NCBI GenBank assembly: GCA_963741495.1
Contig: CAVUID010000007.1
Span: 62,001-126,000, forward strand
DNA from: Sulfurimicrobium sp963741495
GTDB taxonomy: Bacteria; Pseudomonadota; Gammaproteobacteria; Burkholderiales; Sulfuricellaceae
Direction of reading: 5' to 3'
DNA: 64,000 bases
Shown here: positions 8,692-19,122 of the stretch, one piece after another
Layout: each line of letters begins with the position of its first letter
How positions within the stretch are numbered: position 1 is the first letter of the stretch
Position numbers and translations under genes: made by a program
Notes under the pieces: generated by a model
Databases searched by the model: none
The model's input: the letters and a program-made list of their open reading frames with translations, nothing else
What the model was told of the DNA's origin: nothing

Positions 8692-9691
8692 TCAGGTCGT
8701 CACGGTGGAAATCACGCCTTCGGGGTTGACGTAGATGGCCTTCGTGCCGCCAGCCGCCTGGAGGATAGCCTGACGGCGCTCGACCGGCGCCATCAGCATG
8801 GCAGCCGAGAGGCCGTCGGCGATGGTGCCGCTGTCTGGCGATGACCGAAACGCCCAGCAGCGCGGGCGCGGTACGTCCGGTGCGGGTGTCGATCAGGTGG
8901 GTGAAGGCGCCGGCGGCATCGAACAGGGTGCCGTAGCCACCCGACGTGGATACGCACTGGTCCACCACTTCCAGCGTGGCCACCGTGCGGCCGGGATCGG
9001 CGGGATTGGCGATGCCGATGCGCCAGGCCGAGCCGTCAGGTTTGGACGACAAGGCGCGTGGCTCACCCATGTCCACCAGCATGCGATCGAAGCCGTGGGC
9101 GCGCAGCACGTCGGCGACGCGGTCGGTGATATAGCCCTGGGCGCCGCTGTTAAGCGTCAGGCCCATGCCGGGATGCGCGAAGGCGATGCGTTGGCGGCTT
9201 GCGTCCACCTCGACCGCGCGCCAATCCACCAGGGCGAGCGCAGCGGCAATGTCGCGCGACGCCGGTCCGGCGGGATCGGGGCTTGAAGCGGTGAAATGGC
9301 GAAAATAGGTCTGCCACAGCGGTTGCACAGTGGGGTCGTAGATGCCGTCGCTGATCCTGGCCAGCGACAGGGCATGCGTCAGCAGGGCGATGAAGTCGGC
9401 TGGCGCATTCTCCAGCACGCCATCGCGGTTCAGCGCGGTGATGGCACTATCGGCACGGTAAACACTGAAAATTGCCTCCAGGCGCTTCAGTTCGTCCAGC
9501 CCGGCAGCGATGGCCGCGCGCGCCTGTGCTTCGTCGCTGTGGTAAAGCTGGATGGAGGCCGGCGCGCCCAGTGCGGTGCCTTCCCAGCGCACCGGCCTGG
9601 CCTGGGAACCCCCTGCCCTCAGCAGCAACGGCAGGCCGATAGCGGCGGCGGCGATGGTGATGAAGCGACGGCGAGACATGGCGACAGGCAT
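8692..9691 (-). CDS. apbE: FAD:protein FMN transferase ApbE (one frameshift)
   Basis: N-terminus MSRRRFITIAAAAIGLPLLL is a twin-arginine signal, so the enzyme should be exported to the periplasm. ApbE transfers FMN from FAD to threonine in RnfG and RnfD. The FSVYRADSAITALNRDG block, the LNSGAQGYITDRVA block and the THLIDTRTGR block are all present. The frame breaks after SVIA; removing one T near 8836 restores an ending of SGTIADGLSAAMLMAP and a stop at 8692, two bases from the rseC start. About 332 residues, normal length. It heads the rnf operon. A second ATG at 9679 is possible. Confidence 0.9.
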
Positions 9692-9751
9692 AATGTGCTA
9701 CCTCGACAAACAACCGGTTGGTTCTTGTGCTGCAAGTGCCTTTATTTTATA

Positions 9752-9763
9752 TCTTATATAAGA
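9752..9763. promoter_or_regulatory. Perfect 12-bp palindrome upstream of apbE-rnf
   Basis: TCTTATATAAGA is a perfect inverted repeat in an A/T-rich patch about 60 bases upstream of the apbE start, in an otherwise GC-rich region. Its position and symmetry fit an operator or promoter element for the apbE-rnf operon. No named regulator consensus is assigned. Confidence 0.35.
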
Positions 9764-9915
9764 CTTATAAAAGAGAAACCGATGGGGTAATGCTACGACG
9801 AGTGCGTTCTGCTTGGCAAGGAACTGTTATCCGGGTTCGACATTTAGATGAAAAATCAGAACCATAAGGCTCGTCGTTGATAGCTTGGTGGCAGCATAAA
9901 AATACGAATGCGCAT

Positions 9916-11842
9916 TTAGAACAGACTATCCCAGGCATCACGCTCGGCCCGGTAATGCATCAATGCCTCGATGATCTGCCATTTGCGCTGCGCGCGATGT
10001 TCGGCTGACTGGATCTGGCGCCAGGCCAGGGCGTGTTCGCCAAAATTGCGCTCGATGTTGTCGATGAAGGCTCGACTTGCCGCAAGGCAAGCGCCAGTTC
10101 GGGCGAGCGCAGCCACCAATGTCCGGCGTTGAACACGAGGTCATGCAATTGCCGGTTCTTGTCCACAATGGCTTCGTGCTTTTGCTGGTACAGCGCCAGC
10201 AGTTCGGCCTCTTTTTTCGCGATGACGGTCTCGATCACATCCTGGGCAAAGGGCTGCTTCACATCCGCCTGCCTGACCAGCTCTTCGGTTGAAAACAGCA
10301 TCAGGTCGCCGAAGAACTGGCGCTCGAACTCGTTGGAGAGATCGATGCCTTGCCGTTCCCCGCCCAGTTCCACGCCGGGACGGAAATCGTCCTCCAGGCC
10401 CGCCTCGGTGGTGCGCCGGTGCAGGTTGGGCATGTTGAAAGCGGCGAAGCGCCCTGCAATCTCGGCGGCGATCAGCCGCCCGGCCGTGGGGCCGGACATG
10501 CGCAGGCGCAAGTGGCCGAAGGGGATGATGTATTTCAGCCCGGCGTAGTTGACGACGTAATTGCCGGGGTAGATCGTTCGCGCGGGAGAGAGCTGGGTAA
10601 AGCCGCTGCCGTAGGAAAACCAGGTCTTGCGAAAGAGGTGTTCGCCGAAGAAGAAGGCGTTGAGCCGACTTGCGAAATCCGTCAGGCACGCGCCGTGGTC
10701 ATGCTCACCTTCAAGCCGGCAAAGGTAAGGAAAGGTCGCCGGCTTCTTTTCAAAGCCGAACAGCCCGGCCATGTCGTGATAGGCAGCATCGCCTGCTAGC
10801 GGCCCCTGCGAGCCATGAAACTGGCAGGCCTGAATCGCCGTCCAGCGTGGCCAGGCGGGCAAAGAACGCCGTCACGTCGTCGAGGAAATTGCCCGCCATC
10901 ACCGAGGGCGAGACGGGCGGGTCGCCCACCATCTTGCCGGTGAGCATCAGGGTGTCGGTGGTGCGGAAGACTTTGTCGATGGCGTGGAAATAATTCAGCG
11001 CATACACCGCTTCTTCGCCGGACTTCGGTCTGCCGGTTCACGCAAAAATGCTGGTCGCTGTCGACCAGGTAATACAGTGTTCTGTCCCTGTTTTTCGTCA
11101 GCTGAAGAAACTTCAGGTAACTGAGGTTGCGGTTGGCGGCCTGCCCCTTGCGATAAAACTTCTCCCGGGGCTGGGTGGTGAGCAGATGGCCCAGTTGCTC
11201 CCGCTGGTGCGGGGGCAGGGATTGCAGCAGGTCATACTGTTCGTCCAGGCCGAAGTGAAAGACCTGCAGGCCTTTGTGCCGGTATTCCTCCACCAGCTCC
11301 AGGTGCCGGCGGATGTTGATTTCATCGCGGCTGTCTTCGGCGACGATAATTTTAATTTTGTCCCAGACACCAGACGCGTTCCCGCCATAGTTGAACAGCG
11401 TGCAGACCTGGTAAATGCTTTCGAGGCAGGCGCGGAGGTGGGGTGGGCGGTCTGCCACCGGGATACTGAGGATGAAGTGATGGCGATCATCGCCCCCTCT
11501 CTGCCGGATCAGGGCTTCCTGCTCGCGGAACAGGGCCTGATAGCAGGCCAGCAACGGCGCAAAGTCCGACCCTGCGGACCACATCGCCTTTTCCAGCAGG
11601 GGGTAGCACTGCTCATAGAGGTCGATGAGCGCTTGTTGAATTTCTCCCTCTCCCTTGATGGGAGAGGGCTGGGGAGAGGGTGATTCGTCGCAAAATTCAC
11701 CCCCCTCCCCCAAGGGGCGAGGGAACCTGCTAATGGCGCTTGTCAGCAAGCCGAGTCGCCTGTCGAGATCGGCCAGGCCGGGAATGGCGAACTGGTAGCG
11801 CGAGAGGCAATCCGCCAGATGCGTTGTCACGAAATTGGCCAC
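9916..11842 (-). CDS. Large GT-A-like glycosyltransferase protein (three frameshifts)
   Basis: About 641 residues once three indels are corrected: an extra base near 11023, another near 10797 and one missing near 10078. The central part HHFILSIPVADRPPHLRACL, KIKIIVAEDSRDE and YYLVDSDQHFCV looks like a nucleotide-sugar GT-A fold with a DSD metal motif; the C-terminal 300 residues are unfamiliar. The start is seven bases after the stop of the thiamine-diphosphate gene, so the two form an operon. A GC-rich palindromic repeat is inserted in frame near residue 40. No signal peptide. Function is unknown beyond probable sugar transfer. Confidence 0.6.
11646..11727. repeat. REP-like palindromic repeat inside a coding region
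   Basis: A 23-base hairpin CCCTCTCCC-TTGAT-GGGAGAGGG at 11646-11668 is followed by GGCTGGGGAGAGGGTG and, after a short A/T-richer bridge, by CCCCTCCCCCAAGGGGCGAGGG. This pair resembles the dispersed palindromic repeats common between genes of beta- and gammaproteobacteria. Here it lies within an open frame and is translated as SPSPQPSPIKGEGE, adding about 30 residues without breaking the gene. Confidence 0.65.
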
Positions 11843-11848
11843 GCGAGA

Positions 11849-13516
11849 CTAGCGTCTTGAGGAGTAATTCGGGTACGCATCCTGATCGATCATGATCTCG
11901 ATGAGATTGATGCCATGGCGGAAATCGATCGCCTCCAGCCTGGCCAGGTCCTGCTCGCTTTCCACCCGGCAATGCCGGATGCCAAAGGATTGCGCCAGCA
12001 GCGCAAAATCCGGATTGGTGAAATCGCAGTCGATGAAACGGTTCTGGTAGAGATGGTGCTGGTTTTTGCGGATCAATCCCATGGTGGCGTTGTTGAACAG
12101 GACAATGTTCAGCGGGATGTCGTAATTCACCGCCGTCATGATCTCCATGGCGCACATCTGGAAGCCGCCATCGCCGATCATGGCGAACAGGGGCAGGTCG
12201 GTTGCGCATCCGGCGCCAATGGCCGCCGGGATGGCGTGGCCCAGCGAGGAGATGCCGGTATTGGGGTAGAAACGATCCCTGGCAGACACCCGGTAGAAGT
12301 TTTGGGCGAAAACAATGTTGTCGTCGAACATCACCAGACCATCAGGAAAGCCTTGTTCCAGCCAGGCATAAAAGGCGCGCACATGGTCGAACTGACGGTT
12401 GAAAATCGTCTCTCCAGCGGCGTCTAACCCGGCTTGTGTGGCCGCGATGAATGCGGCGACATCCAGCGGCTCTTTCGCCTCCACCTTTTGCGCCTGAATA
12501 GCTGAATCCAGCGCTTGCAGATAAACGCCAAGGTCAGTATGCGCCACCAGGTCGGCGCGGAAGACTTTCTCCAGTTGCTGGGCGCTGTTATCCACCTGAA
12601 TGAGTTTCTTGCCCGCCAGCAGATGCTTGTCCCAGACATAGCTGGTTCTTTCGTTGAAGCCTGCTCCCAGCACCAGCACCAGGTCGGCTTCCTGTTCCAG
12701 ATAGCGCATGGCGTAACCGCCGGAAGTCACACCGAGGCTGCCCAGCGATAGCGCGGAGCGTTCGTCGATCGCGCCCTTGGCCTTGAGGCTGCTGGTCACC
12801 GGAATATTGAGACGCTCGCTGATGCTGCGCAAGTGTTCCTGCGCGCCGGAACGGATGCAGCCATAGCCCGCGATGATCAGGGGGCGCTTCGCTGCGCGGA
12901 TCAGCTCCACGCTTTTGTCGATGTATTGCTCGGCGAGCAGGCATTCGCCGGTCATCCGTGTGAAAGAAATCTCATCCAGAATGGATGCATCCACCATTTC
13001 TTTCTGCACGTTGTAGGGGATGCTCAACACCACGGGTCCGGGCGTCTTGGAAAGCAGGTGTTTGGCCGCCTGATTCAGCACGGTGGGCAGGTAATCCGTG
13101 CGTTCGATCAGCTTGTGGTAGCGCGTGATGCCGGCAAACAACAGGACCTGGTCAATGCTGCCGCCCTCGCCCGAGCTTTCCTGCAAGCCCCCCTTGCCGA
13201 AGATATAGGTCGAGGTTTCGCCGGTGATCACCAGGATCGGCTGCTTGTCGGCATAGGCGCTGGCGATGCCGGTCACCAGGTTGGTCGCGCCCGGCCCTGC
13301 GGTGGTAATGCAGGCACCTATCCTGCCTGAAGCGCGCGCATAACCGCCAGCCATGAAAGCAGCGCCCTGCTCGTGCTTGACCAGCACGCTCTTGATCGAC
13401 GAGTCGTACAGGCTGTCGTACACCGGCAGGATGTGCGAACCCGGCATGCCGAAGATGTGCGCAATCCCGAGGCGCTCCATATACCTTACGATTAATTCAC
13501 TGACTGCTATATTCAT
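11849..13516 (-). CDS. Thiamine-diphosphate-dependent enzyme (acetolactate synthase-like)
   Basis: Protein of 555 residues with the three domains of the acetohydroxyacid synthase/pyruvate oxidase family: an N-terminal pyrimidine-binding domain with the catalytic Glu in VKHEQGAAFMAGGYAR, a central domain, and a C-terminal pyrophosphate-binding domain with MIGDGGFQMCAMEI ending in VLFNN, the GDG-NN magnesium/ThDP motif. Length is normal. There is no ilvN-like regulatory gene next to it, and the partner gene is a glycosyltransferase-like protein, so a biosynthetic role outside branched-chain amino acids is possible. Substrate not predictable. Confidence 0.8.
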   Translation of the reverse strand: MNIAVSELIVRYMERLGIAHIFGMPGSHILPVYDSLYDSSIKSVLVKHEQGAAFMAGGYARASGRIGACITTAGPGATNLVTGIASAYADKQPILVITGETSTYIFGKGGLQESSGEGGSIDQVLLFAGITRYHKLIERTDYLPTVLNQAAKHLLSKTPGPVVLSIPYNVQKEMVDASILDEISFTRMTGECLLAEQYIDKSVELIRAAKRPLIIAGYGCIRSGAQEHLRSISERLNIPVTSSLKAKGAIDERSALSLGSLGVTSGGYAMRYLEQEADLVLVLGAGFNERTSYVWDKHLLAGKKLIQVDNSAQQLEKVFRADLVAHTDLGVYLQALDSAIQAQKVEAKEPLDVAAFIAATQAGLDAAGETIFNRQFDHVRAFYAWLEQGFPDGLVMFDDNIVFAQNFYRVSARDRFYPNTGISSLGHAIPAAIGAGCATDLPLFAMIGDGGFQMCAMEIMTAVNYDIPLNIVLFNNATMGLIRKNQHHLYQNRFIDCDFTNPDFALLAQSFGIRHCRVESEQDLARLEAIDFRHGINLIEIMIDQDAYPNYSSRR

Positions 13517-13633
13517 TTTGTCTCGTTATTGTCGGCATTTTCGGGGCCAGCCATGTCCCCCATGGGCCCGTTCTGCTTCATGGAATGAAGTTTAACCGAA
13601 GGAGTGGATGCTTAGCCAACCCTAACCGTTACA

Positions 13634-14459
13634 ATGAGCGACTTCAATCTGCCTGGGCGCGTTGTGGAATTCTGGCTGCTCTATCTCCTGACTGGCGTAT
13701 TCGCCGGTTTCCTCGCCGGCTTGCTGGGCGTGGGCGGCGGGCTGGTGATCGTGCCGGTGCTGACCTTCATCTTCACTGCGCAGCATTTCCCGGCAAGCCA
13801 TATCCTGCACGTCGCGCTTGGCACCTCGCTGGCAAGCATCCTCTTCACTTCCATTTCCAGCCTGCGCGCTCATCACGCCCACGGCGCGGTGAACTGGCAC
13901 GTGGTGCGCGGCATCACCCCGGGCATCCTGGCTGGAACCCTGCTGGGCACAGCACTGGCGGCGCAATTGTCATCCAATTTCCTCAAGGGCTTCTTTGTGG
14001 TATTCGTTTACTACGTCGCAGCCCAGATGCTGTTCAACATCAAGCCCAAGCCTACGCGCCAGTTGCCAGGCTGGGGCGGCATGTTCGGCGCGGGAAGCGT
14101 GATTGGGGGCGTATCGAGTCTGGTGGGAATCGGCGGCGGCACGCTCTCGGTACCGTTCATGACCTGGTGCAATATCAAAATGCATCAGGCCATCGGCACC
14201 TCGGCCGCCATCGGCTTCCCCATCGCAGCAGCGGGGGCGGCAGGCTATGTCGTCAACGGGCTGGGCGCAAGCGGCTTGCCGGATTACAGCCTGGGATTTA
14301 TCTACTTGCCCGCATTAGGGGGGCTGGTGTTTGCCAGCGTTCTGACCGCGCCGCTATGGGGCAAGACTGGCCCATCGCCTGCCGGTGCCGCAGATCAAGA
14401 AAGTGTTTGCCGCGCTGCTGATTGTGCTGGGCACACGCATGCTGATCAGTCTGCTTTAA
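13634..14459 (+). CDS. TSUP-family permease (one frameshift)
   Basis: Membrane protein with about eight helices and the duplicated glycine-rich motif of the TSUP (TauE/SafE) family: GLLGVGGGLVIVPVL near residue 33 and SLVGIGGGTLSVPFM near residue 160. Such permeases export or import sulfite, sulfonates or other organic anions. The frame breaks at the GGGG at 14358-14361; removing one G gives a C-terminus ending LLIVLGTRMLISLL and a stop at 14459, about 274 residues. It is divergent from the thiamine-diphosphate gene, with a 117-base shared promoter region. Confidence 0.82.
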
Positions 14460-14471
14460 TCAGAAACAGCG

Positions 14472-15570
14472 TTATTTGTCCATCTGGCCGGGATGGCTCG
14501 AGTTGCATTGCGCCTGCAACCTGCCGAAAGCATCGAACCCTTCCTTCACGCTGATCTCTCCCACTTCCTGGCTCGCTGGCTGGAGCACGATATGCGGCAC
14601 CCCCCAGGGATGCCAGCGCGAGGCGTCCGATTTACCGAAAAAACACAGGATGGGCTTACCCAATCCGGCAGCGATATGCATGGCGCCGCCGTCGCTGCAA
14701 ATCACCCGGTCGCAAACCGAGAGCCCGGCAATAAGCTCCCGCAGTTGCTGGGTCGGATAGGCGATAAGAGGTACAACACTCAAGGCGGAAATGATCTGGC
14801 GTGCCTTGTTGTCATCACCTGGATGAAGCGGGTTGCTTTCGTCACCGGGCGACCAGAACAACATGAATACCGCGTTTTCGCTCTGGTGCAGCGTGCGGAC
14901 AAGTTCCACGAAATTTTCCGTCGGCCATCGCTGGCTGGGCTTGCGCGCACTGATGTGAACACCGATGACGGTTTGGCCTGCCGTCCATCCATGCGCTGAA
15001 AGTTGCGCCCTGGCCGAAGTCATTTCGACATCACTGGCCGTTACCCGCAAAGGAGGCGGAGCGCCCGTGATCGCCAGGGGGGCCAGAAGGCGAAAGATGT
15101 CCTCGGCTTCATGCAGAGGCTCATCCAGCGTGTAAGGGATAGGCGTATCAATATGCTGAATGCCTTTTTTTCCCTGCTCGGTGAATCCGATAATGTGGCG
15201 AGGCCGGATCATGCGCGCCAGGCGCAAGCCGCGCGGCAGGAAATGCGCGCCGCCGATGATGGCATAGTCGAACTGCTCTTTTCTGAGCCGGGCGAACAGC
15301 TTTAACCGCTCCCAATAGACTTTGAACGCACTGGTCCCTGCGGCACGATGTTTTGCCTTGGTATAGGCGTAGATCTCGTCAATGTCCGGATTGTTCTCCA
15401 GTACGGCGACGTTGTAGCTGTTGACCAGGGCACAAATCCTTGCTTTCGGGTAATGCGCCCGCAGCGCACTGAAAATAGGGCGTGGTGCATACGAGATCCC
15501 CGATATTGTCGCGACGGATCACGATGATTTTAAGTACGGAAGTGTTGTCTGTTTTGGTCAAGGTGTTCAC
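14472..15570 (-). CDS. GT9 heptosyltransferase-like protein (one frameshift)
   Basis: About 365 residues. The N-terminus has IIVIRRDNIGDLVCTTP and the C-terminal half VIGVHISARKPSQRWP and ICSDGGAMHIAAGLGKPI, the signatures of ADP-heptose:LPS heptosyltransferases (GT9). The frame breaks at AAAA 15472-15475; removing one base restores FSALRAHYPKARICALVNSY. It is the last gene of the LPS operon and overlaps the O-antigen ligase gene by four bases. It probably adds a core heptose or related sugar to lipid A-core; acceptor not known. Confidence 0.82.
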
Positions 15571-16913
15571 CGGAGTGGTTTCTCGGGAGGCTGTAAATCC
15601 TGATTATCTTTAAGCATGGCCAGCGCGAGCAGGCCGACCAGAAATAAAAACTGCTGCAACATGTGATCGCGGCTGATGCTGTCGACGAGCATGCGCGAGA
15701 AGAAGCCCGCGACGATGAACAGCAGCACCAGCGCAGAATAACTTTTATGCTCGTTATAGCGTTTCCAGGCAGCAGACATGAGGCTGGCGATAAAACCCAG
15801 CCATAACAGTATCCCCGGGATGCCAGTTCCAATGCCCAGATCGATCAGCCCGCTATGGCTATGGCCAACCCCTGCCACGCCATATTTGACATGGAGTGCA
15901 TGTCCGAATGCATTTCTGCCGTATCCGATACCCAGCGGATGGTCCGCAATCAGGAGCAGACCTTCCTTGATCCATGCGACGCGCTCGTAATTCGAGCCGT
16001 TCACCATGGTTCCATCCGCAAGGGTGGGATAGGGATATTGCACGCGGTTCAGCCAGGCTTTGTGATGTTCTGTATCGAGGGCAATGGGCACGGTTTCGAT
16101 AAAGCTTTTCCAGCGCGGGTCCGATTTGGCATAAAAACTGGAGAAAATGCCCGCTGTGGCAATGATGACAAAGAACGTCACGCCCAGCCTGAAAAAACTG
16201 TGCTTACCCCTGTTTTCGTACCAATAAAGGCCGGTCAGGGAAAGGGACATGATGATGAGGCCGATCATGCCGTTACGCACGGCCTCCAGGTAGGAGCTGA
16301 ACAGTGTTGCCGCCACGACGGCCGCAAGCAAATAATTATTGAAAGGCAAGGTGCGCTTGCCAAAGCTGACCCTGAAGAATATTTCAGCCAGAAGAAAGGC
16401 CATAAGCATGTTAGTCAGGTAATTGCTCTTGTCCATCCCTTCTGTGAGCCCGGCAACCCTGCTGGGTAATGTGCCGGCCATGACGAGTTGCGCCAGACCG
16501 ATATAGTCGACATATAAAACATGAATCAGCAAGCCGGCAAACACGACGGCTATCACCCAGCTGACAGGTGTGGCCTGCCTGGAAACCCAGGGACTGGCCG
16601 CCAGGAACCCGATGAGCAGCGCGGCCAGCGCGATCATCCATTGCCCCCAGATCTCTTTCAGGGACCAGGCAGGCTCCGGTGAAATCAGGACTGCCCCGGC
16701 AATAATCCAGATCGTTAGCGCACTGAGCCAGATCAGAGGCATCCGCAGCTCAGGAGGGATCATGAAATCCGCGCGATGCTTGAATGCCGCATAAGTCAGC
16801 ATAGCCAGGCTGAGCACCATGAGCAGGTGACGCAGGGCAATGGTGCCGGGGATCGGCCAGACAAAAAAAAGCGCGCCGAGGAAAAACAGGATTGAGATAT
16901 TTTTGAAGCCCAT
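15567..16913 (-). CDS. O-antigen ligase family membrane protein
   Basis: Protein of 448 residues with about twelve hydrophobic helices and a large periplasmic loop between about residues 270 and 340, the Wzy_C/WaaL topology. The loop contains NGSNYERVAWIKEGLLLI and HPLGIGYGRNAFGH, matching the conserved region of ligases that transfer undecaprenyl-linked glycan to lipid A-core. It lies amid core glycosyltransferase genes. A Wzy polymerase would look similar, but the absence of other O-antigen polymerisation genes here favours a ligase. Confidence 0.8.
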   Translation of the reverse strand: MGFKNISILFFLGALFFVWPIPGTIALRHLLMVLSLAMLTYAAFKHRADFMIPPELRMPLIWLSALTIWIIAGAVLISPEPAWSLKEIWGQWMIALAALLIGFLAASPWVSRQATPVSWVIAVVFAGLLIHVLYVDYIGLAQLVMAGTLPSRVAGLTEGMDKSNYLTNMLMAFLLAEIFFRVSFGKRTLPFNNYLLAAVVAATLFSSYLEAVRNGMIGLIIMSLSLTGLYWYENRGKHSFFRLGVTFFVIIATAGIFSSFYAKSDPRWKSFIETVPIALDTEHHKAWLNRVQYPYPTLADGTMVNGSNYERVAWIKEGLLLIADHPLGIGYGRNAFGHALHVKYGVAGVGHSHSGLIDLGIGTGIPGILLWLGFIASLMSAAWKRYNEHKSYSALVLLFIVAGFFSRMLVDSISRDHMLQQFLFLVGLLALAMLKDNQDLQPPEKPLR

Positions 16914-16917
16914 CTAT

Positions 16918-17985
16918 TCAAGCCTCTGGAAACAGCAACGCAGTTAGTTGTTGCGACGCACTGCGCCAGTTTCTCTCTTGGGCATATTTAAGCGAATTGG
17001 CGCACAGAGCCGTATATTCGGAAGCATTCGTCAGGATTCGCTCCATCAGGGCAGCAAGCTGGTGAGAATCATCCTGGCCGCAAAGAAAGCCGTTATAGCC
17101 GTCCACGATGACATCTTCGTTGGCGGTGCCGGATGCGCCTATCGACGGAATGCCGCAGGCATTGGCTTCAAGGTGTACCAAACCGTAACCTTCAAAAGCC
17201 GATTCCGTATTGTTGGATACCAGGACATGGCAAAGGGAACGCGAGTAATACTGCAGCAGCACTTCGTGGCTGACTTTTCCGGTGAAGACAACCTGACTCT
17301 GAATACCGAGTTCGGCAGCCCGCCTGATGTATTTGTCGCTTGGTGAGCCGACGAGATAAAGTCTGGCTTCCGGGTGCTTTCGAGAAAGATCGGCAAATGC
17401 GTTGAGCAGAAGATCGACGCCCTTGCGCTGTTTCAATGCGCCCACGCAGATGAATGCCGGCTCTCTGGAAAGTTCGGCAACGGGATGGTAGTCGTTCAGA
17501 TTCACGCCCCAGTGAACAATGTTCATCGGGCCTTTCCACCAGGTCAACGCCTTTTCGAAAGTGAATCGACTGGGTACAACGAGCGTATCGACGCTCCGCG
17601 CAAACTGCCGGTTGATGATTTTGCGCATTCCCTTGACGAAGGGGTAATAGATATAAGTCCCTTGTCCGAGAAGCATCAGGCGAGGCTTGCCCAGCTTCCG
17701 CTTGAGCAGCGCGGCAAGCGGCAGGTATGGCTCGATGCCGCAAATAATGGCATCTATTCGCTGGCCTTGCAGTTTGCACAGGATGTTCCGTGCATCCGAC
17801 AGTAGCGTAATCGGGTTTTTGTAGTGGTCACCGCTAATCAGGGCGTGGCCGGGGTTGTGCGCGTCCCCTTTTTTGGAAATCACGATGACATGATGCTGGT
17901 CACGCAGTTCGGCGATCAGTTCGACCCCGACGGTCGCCCAGCCGTTGAGCTTGCTCAGCTCGTTTGTCAGGTAAAGAATGTTCAT
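16918..17985 (-). CDS. GT4-family glycosyltransferase
   Basis: Protein of 355 residues with GT-B fold landmarks: an N-terminal NILYLTNELSKLNGWATVG loop, the linker ICVGALKQRKGVDLLLNAF, and the nucleotide-sugar motif ESAFEGYGLVHLEANACGIP containing the E-x7-E pattern of GT4 retaining enzymes. The start overlaps the upstream glycosyltransferase stop by four bases. It probably adds a core sugar on the cytoplasmic face of the inner membrane. Confidence 0.85.
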   Translation of the reverse strand: MNILYLTNELSKLNGWATVGVELIAELRDQHHVIVISKKGDAHNPGHALISGDHYKNPITLLSDARNILCKLQGQRIDAIICGIEPYLPLAALLKRKLGKPRLMLLGQGTYIYYPFVKGMRKIINRQFARSVDTLVVPSRFTFEKALTWWKGPMNIVHWGVNLNDYHPVAELSREPAFICVGALKQRKGVDLLLNAFADLSRKHPEARLYLVGSPSDKYIRRAAELGIQSQVVFTGKVSHEVLLQYYSRSLCHVLVSNNTESAFEGYGLVHLEANACGIPSIGASGTANEDVIVDGYNGFLCGQDDSHQLAALMERILTNASEYTALCANSLKYAQERNWRSASQQLTALLFPEA

Positions 17986-19115
17986 TGGCGTAGACCGGTT
18001 TGAGCGTGGATCATCTGGAGGAAGTGAAAAAGCGCCTTCGCCATGACGGCATAGTCCCTTTTTTCAGCAACAATTCGTTTCCCGGCTTCGCCCATATCGC
18101 GGATTTTCTGGCCTTCCAGCGTCAGAATCCTGGCCACAGCGTCCTGAATCGATTCCGGGTTCAGGTTGCAGAAAAAAGCCGTACTTTCGTCGAACAGCGC
18201 AGTATATTCCGGCAGATGATTGATGATGGCCGGGATGCCCACCGCATAATATTCAAGCGTCTTGGTGGGCGATGATACCTCATACAGCGGCGACTCTGGA
18301 ATCAGGCCGATGCCGACATCGTACTGGCCCATGATATTGAAAAGCGTATCGCGCGGTTTCGGCGGACAGATGCGGATGCGCTCGTCAGCGAATTCGGCGG
18401 ACTTGAGTTCCCTGACGAAGTCGTTGTCGCTGGGGGTGTAAAGATCGAACACGAAGTCGCCCTTGACCGCACGGAAAGCCGAAATAATGAGATCGAGGCG
18501 ACGCAGCCTGTCGACACTGCCGATATAGATGAATTTCTTCACCGCAGAAGCTTCCGCTGAATACCGGGCAGACTGAATCCGCGAAAAATCGACGCCCATC
18601 GACAGGGGATGGCAGGGAATGCGCAAGTCGGGGTAAAAGCGACGCCGGTATGTCTCGGTAATGGGAAGGTAGAAGTCGCACTGCTCGATGAGCCGCCTTT
18701 CCAGGCGCTGTTTGACGGCATATTCGATGCGCTTGCGCCAGACCGCCCGGCCGGTCGCGCGCGCTTCGTAGATGCGCCTGAAACTGTGCGGGAAGGATTC
18801 CCAAAATCCCAGGCGGTAGCGGTAATCCTTTTTTCTTGCCAGGAGGTTTCTGAGCACGGCAAAGAGATTGCGCACGATAATGAAATCGTAGCTGCTGATG
18901 TCGGTGATGGCCTTGAGCCCCTCAACCGTACGCCTGCGCCTGTACTTGTGGGGTAGAACCAGCTTCCCGTCCAGGATGGCCGGTTTCCCTGCGGCCCGGT
19001 CGAAATACACCACATCGACCATGGCGAATTGGCGCAAATGCCCGGCAAAAATCCCCTGGATGGCCGAATGATTGGATTCCGGCGCCTGGTCGGTAATGAG
19101 CAGGATGCGCATCAT
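17982..19115 (-). CDS. Glycosyltransferase (GT4-like)
   Basis: I chose the ATG at 19115 (MMRILLITDQAPESNHSAIQ) because the frame upstream runs into the preceding gene. About 377 residues. It has a GT-B-type C-terminal half with KFIYIGSVDRLRRLDLIISA and SPTKTLEYYAVGIPAIINHL, where the conserved glutamate pair is partly replaced. It sits in the LPS operon between a GT9 and a GT4 gene with overlapping ends. Donor and acceptor are unknown. Confidence 0.8.
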   Translation of the reverse strand: MMRILLITDQAPESNHSAIQGIFAGHLRQFAMVDVVYFDRAAGKPAILDGKLVLPHKYRRRRTVEGLKAITDISSYDFIIVRNLFAVLRNLLARKKDYRYRLGFWESFPHSFRRIYEARATGRAVWRKRIEYAVKQRLERRLIEQCDFYLPITETYRRRFYPDLRIPCHPLSMGVDFSRIQSARYSAEASAVKKFIYIGSVDRLRRLDLIISAFRAVKGDFVFDLYTPSDNDFVRELKSAEFADERIRICPPKPRDTLFNIMGQYDVGIGLIPESPLYEVSSPTKTLEYYAVGIPAIINHLPEYTALFDESTAFFCNLNPESIQDAVARILTLEGQKIRDMGEAGKRIVAEKRDYAVMAKALFHFLQMIHAQTGLRQ

Positions 19116-19122
19116 AAATCCG

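Noticed and set aside
8183..9691. A single open frame that looks like an ApbE-RseC fusion
   Set aside because: The ApbE C-terminus is out of frame beyond about 8836; removing one base restores a normal ApbE end and a separate RseC start at 8689.
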